A stretch of 7,138 bases of DNA from contig CADAXH010000097.1 of NCBI GenBank assembly GCA_902791785.1, positions 1 to 7,138 on the forward strand, read 5' to 3'. The notes beneath the pieces are model-generated. The model was not told where the DNA came from and ran no database searches. It worked only from the letters and a program-made list of their open reading frames with translations. Each line of letters opens with the position of its first letter. Position 1 is the first letter of the stretch. This DNA comes from an uncultured Ruminococcus sp. (GTDB taxonomy: Bacteria; Bacillota; Clostridia; Oscillospirales; CAG-272). This document shows positions 1 through 4,509 of the stretch, in pieces. The translations under genes were made by a program, and so were the position numbers.

Positions 1-125
1 CCATGATAGAGCGCAGCGTCATCTATTACAAGGAAAAAGGATTTGAGAACATAAGCAGTTTTGCGTGTTATCTCGGAAAAGACTATGACGAGCTGTACGG
101 GGACTTCGGTCCGGCAAAACTCTGA
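1..125 (+). CDS. C-terminal fragment of an unidentified protein
   Basis: This is the only supported plus-strand coding sequence. A reading frame enters from the left edge and ends at a TGA at 123-125. The visible part is about 40 residues, ending in LYGDFGPAKL. It has an amphipathic, helix-forming look (IYYKEKGF, then SSFACYLGKDYDELYGDF) but no motif I can assign to a family. The ATG at 3-5 has no visible ribosome binding site because the window begins there, so I treat it as an internal methionine and the gene as 5'-truncated by the window. Coding status is supported by the open frame running to the edge and by a terminator 18 bases after the stop. It converges on the 425-residue gene that ends at 190. 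Function unknown. Confidence 0.55.
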   Translation, partial: MIERSVIYYKEKGFENISSFACYLGKDYDELYGDFGPAKL

Positions 126-142
126 AAAAAAAGCATAACAAA

Positions 143-175
143 AGTCCGATTGCATCATGCTTTCGGACTCTTTTT
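143..175. terminator. Bidirectional intrinsic terminator between convergent genes
   Basis: A perfect 7-bp stem (AGTCCGA at 143-149 with TCGGACT at 163-169) closes a 13-base loop. On the plus strand it is followed by CTTTTT, and on the minus strand by TTTTG and then an eight-T run (complement of 124-133). It can therefore terminate the left-edge plus-strand gene and the minus-strand gene ending at 190. Confidence 0.75.
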
Positions 176-189
176 GTATTATTTGGAAA

Positions 190-1467
190 TCAGTTCCTGA
201 CAGATTTGTAAGATGTGCAGTTCAATTTAGCCTTGCCGGTTATAAAATAACTGCAGGTTTCTTTGTATTTGCATGTCTGACACAGCAGTCTGGAACTTGC
301 CGCCGCCTGAGCATAGGCAATTTCGTTCGCAGCCTTCTCGTTCCGTTCCGTTTCGCGGTTGTGACGTTCAAGTTCTGCGTTTCTTTCATCCGCTTCATAT
401 GCCTGACGTTTTGCATATTCGGTTTTTTCGCGCTCAAGTCTGGCCATCTCTTCGTTGTGCCTTTCCAGCTCCCATTGTCTGTCGCGCGCTTCTCTCCGGC
501 GGTTCTCTTCCTCGCCTTCTCTCCTTACGTCTTCGTGGAACAGCTGAATTGATTCCTTCAGACTCTCCGCCCTTCCGCGGTTTATATTGTCATAAATTCT
601 CTTTAAGTCTGAATAGGAATACTCGTCAGGGTCAAACAATATCCGGGAATCAACGGGCGGCAAAGCATGGACTTCTTCATTGATAACAGCAATCTTGTCG
701 TCAATTTCCTGAATCTTTCTGCTGTATTCTTCAATGCTCTCCTGCTCAATTCTGGCTGCAGTCTGAATGTAATCATTAAAGTAGCGTTCTTTTGCTTTTT
801 CCCTGATCCTGTCGAACTCGTTCTTTTTGTCGTTGTAGACTGCCTGTTCCTTCTTGTATTCGCTTACTCTCTCGTCGTATTCTTTTTTCTTCAGTTCATA
901 TAATCTGTTGTATTCTTCCAGTTCCTTCGGATACTCATTTGAATTGTACGCCGCAGCCGCAGCTTTGTCCTTGAAAAACTTCGGCAGTTTGAGCAGAAGC
1001 GGAATATACCTGAATCCCTGTATGACACCTTTTGGCTCTAAGGCTTCGTATTTTTCTCCCAGAAAAACCCAGATTAAAAACCATGAAAAAACATATACCG
1101 GCATTATGAGATAGTAACCGTTTCCGATATCGCTTGCAGCGGCGATGATATACAGTACAATCAGTGCTACAAGCCTGATTGAACGGTATATCCATACGTA
1201 CCTGTAGTCGAGCTTGACCTTCTTCTTTTCCGGTCTGCCTTCAGGCGGGACGAAACTCCCGGGATCCATGGGCTCTTCTGCGTCAAAATAATTGATTCCA
1301 AGCTCTTTGCAGGAGATATATGCCATTTCTTCCCGCTTTTCTTCAATCAGGTCGTTTTTGTTTACCGGATAGTCTAAATTTTTCTTCTGATCCAGGAGAT
1401 CCTGAATCCTCTTTTTGGGCTCCAGCAGATCCCTGAGTCTGGAGCATACATCCGTGATATTATCCAA
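190..1467 (-). CDS. Membrane-anchored coiled-coil protein with C-terminal four-cysteine motif, function unknown
   Basis: I do not recognise a named family. The 425 residues divide into a charged N-terminal segment (1-90), two hydrophobic helices (about 96-112 and 117-136) joined by a short loop, a long charged helical region (about 180-265 and 285-385) typical of coiled coil, and a C-terminal cysteine cluster C396-x2-C399-x5-C405-x11-C417 that could bind zinc or iron-sulfur. The helical hairpin with basic flanks suggests that both ends are cytoplasmic (inference). The coiled coil has an aromatic at the same heptad position four times plus Phe (Y190, Y197, Y204, Y211, F218), and a repeated ELERHN at 333-338 and 365-370. 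The start is a TTG: the frame has a TGA at 1479-1477, no ATG is available before residue 48, and GAGG lies 7 bases upstream of the TTG. It is the last gene after the GGDEF and 107-residue genes, but a hairpin terminator lies in the 74-base gap before it, so expression probably depends on read-through or an unseen promoter. Confidence 0.85.
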   Translation of the reverse strand: MDNITDVCSRLRDLLEPKKRIQDLLDQKKNLDYPVNKNDLIEEKREEMAYISCKELGINYFDAEEPMDPGSFVPPEGRPEKKKVKLDYRYVWIYRSIRLVALIVLYIIAAASDIGNGYYLIMPVYVFSWFLIWVFLGEKYEALEPKGVIQGFRYIPLLLKLPKFFKDKAAAAAYNSNEYPKELEEYNRLYELKKKEYDERVSEYKKEQAVYNDKKNEFDRIREKAKERYFNDYIQTAARIEQESIEEYSRKIQEIDDKIAVINEEVHALPPVDSRILFDPDEYSYSDLKRIYDNINRGRAESLKESIQLFHEDVRREGEEENRRREARDRQWELERHNEEMARLEREKTEYAKRQAYEADERNAELERHNRETERNEKAANEIAYAQAAASSRLLCQTCKYKETCSYFITGKAKLNCTSYKSVRN

Positions 1468-1474
1468 TTCAATA

Positions 1475-1478
1475 CCTC
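1475..1478 (-). promoter_or_regulatory. Ribosome binding site that decides a TTG start
   Basis: GAGG on the minus strand is 7 bases ahead of the TTG at 1467-1465. The overlapping ATG at 1480-1478 opens only a three-codon frame (ATG AGG TAT TGA) and cannot start the gene, so the TTG is the best start. Confidence 0.6.
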
Positions 1479-1500
1479 ATGACAATGAATATATTCAAAA

Positions 1501-1528
1501 CCGGAGAAAAGGCATTCCTTTTCCCCGG
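1501..1528 (-). terminator. Strong hairpin between the 107- and 425-residue genes
   Basis: On the minus strand CCGGGGAAAAGG pairs with CCTTTTCTCCGG over 12 bp with a single G-T pair and an AATG loop, followed by TTTTGAATATATT. The stem is strong, but the T run is only four long before it is interrupted. It probably terminates most transcripts from the GGDEF promoter. Read-through, or a role as an mRNA-stabilising or processing hairpin, is also possible. On the plus strand no T run follows. Confidence 0.65.
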
Positions 1529-1541
1529 CAAAAAACTCTGC

Positions 1542-1865
1542 TTATTTCTTGAGTATTTTTTTCAGAACTGCAAGAACAAATGCAAAGAAAGCATAAATTG
1601 CACAGTGGAAAAATCCATTTGCAAGTCCGTCCATAAATGCAAGGAATGAGTCGAACTGAATCGCATCTGCAATTGCTATTATAAAGTGGTACACAACCGC
1701 AAGAGCCGCAAGTCCGAGCATTACGATTATGGCGATGGGCAGAAATGCCACTAGTTTTTCAGGCAGCGAGCCTAGAAAATCGGTTTTGGGCTGTTTTTCC
1801 TGCTGAGTTTCCTGGGTCTGAACCTGATTCTGTTCCTGAGCCTGGTTGTTGTTCTCGTTTTCCAT
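1542..1865 (-). CDS. Small two-helix membrane protein with Gln/Asn/Glu-rich N-terminus
   Basis: Family not recognised. The 107 residues begin with a low-complexity, Gln/Asn/Glu-rich segment (1-27, with repeats of Q-x-Q and TQ). Two long hydrophobic helices follow (about 37-67 and 75-103), and the protein ends in the basic KKILKK, which suggests that both ends face the cytoplasm (inference). There is no signal peptide or catalytic motif. AGAGAGGG is a very good ribosome binding site 7 bases before the ATG, and it lies in the 19-base gap after the GGDEF stop, so co-transcription with the GGDEF gene is nearly certain. It could be a membrane partner for either neighbour, but the sequence does not prove this. 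Confidence 0.85.
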   Translation of the reverse strand: MENENNNQAQEQNQVQTQETQQEKQPKTDFLGSLPEKLVAFLPIAIIVMLGLAALAVVYHFIIAIADAIQFDSFLAFMDGLANGFFHCAIYAFFAFVLAVLKKILKK

Positions 1866-1884
1866 AGTTGTTCCCTCTCTGTAA

Positions 1885-3546
1885 TCATTTGTTATTTTTT
1901 GGTTTTTCTTGCTCTGCGCAGATCCTTGATGAATTTCTTGTTTTCATACATGAGATCGTCCGCTCTTCTGAGAACGTCGTCCACGTATGAGCAGGACCTC
2001 CGTCTCTCTCCTCGTTTTCAAACACTTTGCTCCTCAGTTCCTGAAGCAGGTGTTCCCTGTTGTCGTAGTCCTCATTCTGAAGAACTGCTACAAATTCGTC
2101 TCCGCCCGTTCTGAATACGGAACTGTGTTTGAATATGTCACAGATCATCTTGCTCGCATTTTTCAGAAGCAGGTCGCCCTTGTCGTGGCCCTGAATGTCA
2201 TTTGTTTTCTTGAGGCCGTTGACGTCGAACATGACGATTGCAAATTCCTTTTCGTCTCCGTTTTCGATATCCGTGTTGAGTTTGCGCTCGCAGATGTCGT
2301 AACCGGTACGGTTTCTGATTCCTGTGAGAATATCCGTCTGTGCAAGAGTCATAGTTGATTCAAGCTGTCTCTGCTGCTCCTGTCTTGAGCGGATTTCTGC
2401 ATCCTTGTCGGCAATACCGACTATGAATGATTTAGGTTCTCCTTCGCCGTTTTTAACGATCTTTATTTCCATGTACTTGAAATCGTTCTCGGTTCCGGAG
2501 CGGAATGTAATGGAAAGGTTCTTCTTGTTTGTAAAATAGTCAATGAGATACTTCTTGTCCATCAGTTTTTCAATCAGCTGCGCATCCGAATTCTTAATGC
2601 GCTGCTTTATATACATATCCAGTACTTCCTGGTATGTCATTTTCTGAACTGCCGTTTTTAGTTCTTTGTCCGCATACTTTGGAAGGTTCGAGAAGGATAT
2701 CATCTCAGTTTCAAGGTCGACATACAGTACGGTCGTATACTCGTCTGCCAGCACCTTGATTATATCTTCGTTTCTTCTTGAATTCTCGTCGTTAATGAAC
2801 TTGAATGCTATGTCACGCATGACATAAAGAGCGAACAGATCGTCGCATCCGTCAACCTTGTACATGTATATGCTGTGTCTGTGCCAGGTGAGATAACCCA
2901 TGGTCGAACGGGCTCTGAATGTAAGATCCACCGTGTCAATGCCGCTGTTGAACTTCTCTGTCAGGGTCTTAATGTCTGTCATTTCTTTGTATTCGTCGCG
3001 CTTTTCCACAACCTTTGAGTCATGGAACCATTTTGAATAGTCTGAGAATCTGATCGGAGGCTTGAATCCTCTGACGGACATGTCTACCTTGTATTCCTTC
3101 TCGTCAACAACTTCATACAGGTCGGACGTTATAACGTCCTTAGACAGATCGATGTCAAAATATCCGAAGGCACAGTAATAGTTTGCCCTCTTGAAAATGT
3201 CAATTTTGTGATTCAGACGCTGAATTTCCGTGTCCGCTTTCTCTGTTTCCAGATCTCTTTCACTTGTTGTGACGATATATCCGTCGCTTCCGTTGTTGAA
3301 TTTGATATTGGAAACTGAAGAATAAAACTTTCTTCCGTCAGGAGCATCGTAGGAAATGCTGCCGCTTTTGTTTCCGAGGAAAACCGGGCAGTCCGGACAT
3401 GGCTTGTCCAATCCTCTTACAACCTTGTAGCAGTGTTCCCCGTCCTTCATGCATGGGAAAACCTGTTCAGATGCGTCATTATGATTGTTAATTACATAGT
3501 CCTTGTCAATTACAAATGCTAAATTGTTGAATTTTACGTAATCCAT
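1885..3546 (-). CDS. PAS-GGDEF protein with damaged C-terminal GGDEF domain
   Basis: The family makes cyclic di-GMP from two GTP. The 553 residues contain an N-terminal PAS-like domain with a cysteine set (C32, C39, and C50-x2-C53 in the PCPDCP motif), a second PAS-like region (about 118-250), a third (about 260-385), a linker helix (385-402) and a GGDEF domain from about residue 403 (TDILTGIRNR, then FDVNGLKKTND). The active-site GGDEF is at 481-485. The usual RxxD inhibitory site just before GGDEF is absent. No membrane helix is seen, so it is probably a cytoplasmic sensor; the ligand is unknown. After GGPA (516-519) the frame becomes an unrelated 34-residue tail. The proper domain end (AD-x3-MY) lies in another frame at 1987-1895, and about 14-17 residues that should contain the SxG strand are missing. 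Cyclase activity is therefore doubtful, although the sensor part could still function. The ATG is preceded by GGAG 8 bases upstream and by a good promoter. It is the first gene of the unit containing the 107- and 425-residue genes. Confidence 0.88.
   Translation of the reverse strand: MDYVKFNNLAFVIDKDYVINNHNDASEQVFPCMKDGEHCYKVVRGLDKPCPDCPVFLGNKSGSISYDAPDGRKFYSSVSNIKFNNGSDGYIVTTSERDLETEKADTEIQRLNHKIDIFKRANYYCAFGYFDIDLSKDVITSDLYEVVDEKEYKVDMSVRGFKPPIRFSDYSKWFHDSKVVEKRDEYKEMTDIKTLTEKFNSGIDTVDLTFRARSTMGYLTWHRHSIYMYKVDGCDDLFALYVMRDIAFKFINDENSRRNEDIIKVLADEYTTVLYVDLETEMISFSNLPKYADKELKTAVQKMTYQEVLDMYIKQRIKNSDAQLIEKLMDKKYLIDYFTNKKNLSITFRSGTENDFKYMEIKIVKNGEGEPKSFIVGIADKDAEIRSRQEQQRQLESTMTLAQTDILTGIRNRTGYDICERKLNTDIENGDEKEFAIVMFDVNGLKKTNDIQGHDKGDLLLKNASKMICDIFKHSSVFRTGGDEFVAVLQNEDYDNREHLLQELRSKVFENEERDGGPAHTWTTFSEERTISCMKTRNSSRICAEQEKPKNNK
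1892..1990 (-). pseudogene. Out-of-frame remnant of the GGDEF domain C-terminus
   Basis: Read in the frame that starts at 1990, this stretch encodes 31 residues beginning YVDDVLRRADDLMYENK (Tyr codon at 1987-1985) and ending at a TAA at 1894-1892. This matches the conserved end of GGDEF domains, in which AD-x3-MY is followed by a basic helix. It directly follows the in-frame GGPA of the GGDEF gene, but one base out of register. The original gene probably ended at 1892, leaving 26 bases before the next ATG. The current stop at 1885 is a frameshift product. Confidence 0.8.
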
Positions 3547-3554
3547 TGATTTAA

Positions 3555-3558
3555 CTCC
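3555..3558 (-). promoter_or_regulatory. Ribosome binding site of the GGDEF gene
   Basis: GGAG on the minus strand lies 8 bases before the ATG at 3546-3544, supporting this start. Confidence 0.65.
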
Positions 3559-3606
3559 GTTTTATTTCTTGATTTGGATGTAACACACGCGCAACACGCC
3601 ATGATA

Positions 3607-3634
3607 ATTATATCACCATATTTCCGAAAATCAA
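3607..3634 (-). promoter_or_regulatory. Sigma-A promoter of the GGDEF unit
   Basis: On the minus strand a -35 box TTGATT (3634-3629) is followed by a 16-base spacer and a perfect TATAAT (3612-3607), preceded by an extended -10 TGA. The predicted transcript start is near 3600, giving a leader of about 54 bases, which is too short for a typical riboswitch. An imperfect palindrome (TGATATAATTATCA, centred on 3609) covers the -10 box, and a GC-rich tandem GCGTGTTGC / GCGTGTGTT lies at about 3582-3599 at the start site. Either could bind a regulator, but nothing shows that they do. Confidence 0.75.
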
Positions 3635-3690
3635 ATATTTGTATTATTTTTGTAATTTTTGTAAAAAAATATAACTCTTTTCAGAGCAGT

Positions 3691-3714
3691 AAAAAAGCAG
3701 GGGTTTTCCCTGCT
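3691..3714 (-). terminator. Intrinsic terminator of the toxin-antitoxin pair
   Basis: On the minus strand AGCAGGG (3714-3708) pairs with CCCTGCT (3702-3696) around a five-base loop, followed by TTTTTT. It lies 33 bases after the toxin stop. The stem is the same as in the terminator at 4476-4499. Confidence 0.85.
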
Positions 3715-3746
3715 CCGGTATGCTACACGTGAATTACTTTCTTTTC

Positions 3747-4094
3747 TTATATTTCGAAATAGTCTGACAAACCATTGCTGATTCTTGCTCTTATGGCATC
3801 GTCTGTAATACTGCTTATAGCAGGTGATCGAAGCCTAAGTGTATCAATTGTTCTGATTTGTTGAAACATCAAGATGCTGTCTTTGTCAAGACCTGTCTCT
3901 TCTTTTTTCAAAAACAACTCGGTTGGATATACCTTCGTTCCATTCTTATACGAAGAAAAAGGAATAATTGTACAAACCGGAAGATATGTATTTACAGCGT
4001 CATTTGAAGCGATTAGTACAGGACGAGTGCCTCTTTGTTCACTACCTTTTGTCGGATCAAGATCGACCAGGTATATTTCCCACTTTTTTACCAC
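3747..4094 (-). CDS. mazF: MazF/PemK-family toxin endoribonuclease
   Basis: MazF toxins cut single-stranded mRNA at short specific sequences and stop growth when the labile antitoxin is lost. The 115 residues match the family length. The N-terminal WEIYLVDLDPTKGSEQRGTRPVLI (residues 5-28) is the classic opening, with R24 at the position of the catalytic arginine. TIIPFSS (42-48) is the next core strand, and by alignment S47 takes the place of the usual catalytic threonine. QQIRTIDTLRL (78-88) is the conserved dimer-helix region. The start is a GTG (4094-4092) inside CAGTGGTAA, overlapping the antitoxin stop by 7 bases, with GGAGG 10 bases upstream. This suggests translational coupling that keeps the toxin output tied to the antitoxin. 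The cleavage sequence cannot be read from the protein. The symbol denotes the family, not a proven ortholog. Confidence 0.93.
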   Translation of the reverse strand: MVKKWEIYLVDLDPTKGSEQRGTRPVLIASNDAVNTYLPVCTIIPFSSYKNGTKVYPTELFLKKEETGLDKDSILMFQQIRTIDTLRLRSPAISSITDDAIRARISNGLSDYFEI

Positions 4095-4354
4095 TGCCCG
4101 GAAACCTCCGATTCAATTCTGTCAAAATCGCGTTGAGATCCAAGTGTTCTTTCAAGAAAAGCCTTATCTTTTGCTGCTTCTGCCATCTTCTTGGCATAGA
4201 GCTCTCTGCGTTTTTCTTTTATCAGCATTTCAACCCCGAGATTAATTCCTTCCGTCATAGAAGAAATGACATTTTTCGAAACGAGCTCTTTCAATTCTTC
4301 AAAATTCACCAATGTAATATTAATAGTGCTTTTAACCATTGTGGAATTAGCCAT
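4088..4354 (-). CDS. MazE-type antitoxin, probable ribbon-helix-helix DNA-binding protein
   Basis: The 88-residue protein lies directly upstream of the MazF toxin, which is the usual order. The N-terminal part (about 8-45) starts with the short strand STINITL and continues with two helices (EELKELVSKN, then SSMTEGINLGVEMLI), as in ribbon-helix-helix dimers that bind their own operator. The C-terminal part (about 48-88) is charged and helical, ending SEVSGQW, and resembles the segment with which MazE/EndoAI antitoxins wrap the toxin. By family knowledge it neutralises the toxin and represses the pair. The start is fixed by GAGGAGGG 8 bases ahead of the ATG; the second Met (residue 6) has no ribosome binding site. 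The sequence is divergent from well-known MazE, so the assignment rests mostly on context and length. Confidence 0.85.
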   Translation of the reverse strand: MANSTMVKSTINITLVNFEELKELVSKNVISSMTEGINLGVEMLIKEKRRELYAKKMAEAAKDKAFLERTLGSQRDFDRIESEVSGQW

Positions 4355-4362
4355 TTTATATA

Positions 4363-4370
4363 CCCTCCTC
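4363..4370 (-). promoter_or_regulatory. Strong ribosome binding site of the antitoxin
   Basis: GAGGAGGG on the minus strand, 8 bases before the ATG at 4354-4352. It is a near-perfect anti-16S match, fitting the need for more antitoxin than toxin. Confidence 0.75.
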
Positions 4371-4387
4371 GTTGCTTTTCTATTTCC

Positions 4388-4415
4388 ATTATATCACATT
4401 CCATCAATTAGTCAA
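4388..4415 (-). promoter_or_regulatory. Sigma-A promoter of the toxin-antitoxin pair
   Basis: On the minus strand the -35 box TTGACT (4415-4410), a 16-base spacer and TATAAT (4393-4388) with an extended -10 TGA form a strong promoter. The expected leader is about 25-28 bases. The ten bases GTGATATAAT are identical to those in the GGDEF promoter. The element TATGG/AATGG recurs several times from about 4386 to 4441 and may hold operator half-sites for the antitoxin; that is inference. Confidence 0.82.
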
Positions 4416-4433
4416 TACCATTTACCATATTTT

Positions 4434-4455
4434 TTGCCATACAATTACATGGCAA
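4434..4455. repeat. Interrupted palindrome upstream of the toxin-antitoxin promoter
   Basis: TTGCCAT (4434-4440) and ATGGCAA (4449-4455) are perfect inverted arms around an 8-base centre containing AATT. It is not followed by a T run on either strand except as part of short A/T tracts, so it looks more like a dimeric protein-binding site than a terminator. It lies about 20 bases upstream of the -35 box. Confidence 0.5.
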
Positions 4456-4475
4456 CCAAAAATGTGTAAATGCGA

Positions 4476-4499
4476 CAAAAAGCAGGGAAACTCCCTGCT
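4476..4499 (-). terminator. Intrinsic terminator of the acyltransferase-symporter pair
   Basis: On the minus strand AGCAGGGA (4499-4492) pairs with TCCCTGCT (4488-4481) around GTT, followed by TTTTTG. It starts 11 bases after the symporter stop and isolates the toxin-antitoxin pair from upstream transcription. Confidence 0.88.
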
Positions 4500-4509
4500 C
4501 TCGTAATTT

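Noticed and set aside
131..162. AAGCAT at 131-136 pairing with ATGCTT at 157-162 inside the terminator loop, an antiterminator or pseudoknot
   Set aside because: Only 6 bp and located after a gene rather than ahead of one; chance is the simpler explanation.
157..1114. Open plus-strand frames opposite the 425-residue gene, up to 136 residues
   Set aside because: They lie antisense to a gene with a clear domain layout, lack ribosome binding sites, and their translations are Phe/Ser/Leu-rich in the way expected from the complement of Glu/Lys-rich coding DNA.
1985..2000. Programmed frameshifting as the explanation for the split GGDEF domain
   Set aside because: No slippery heptamer is visible at the switch point, and a shift alone would not restore the 14-17 core residues that are missing.
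1899..2539. Plus-strand frames opposite the GGDEF gene
   Set aside because: They mirror the coding frame of the GGDEF domain, show no motif and have no ribosome binding site.
3547..3600. Cyclic di-GMP riboswitch in the leader of the GGDEF gene
   Set aside because: The leader is only about 54 bases from the predicted start site, too short for such an aptamer, and no conserved fold is apparent.
3874..4469. Plus-strand frames across the toxin-antitoxin region
   Set aside because: They are antisense to well-supported MazF and antitoxin genes and include the promoter region; no initiation signals are seen.
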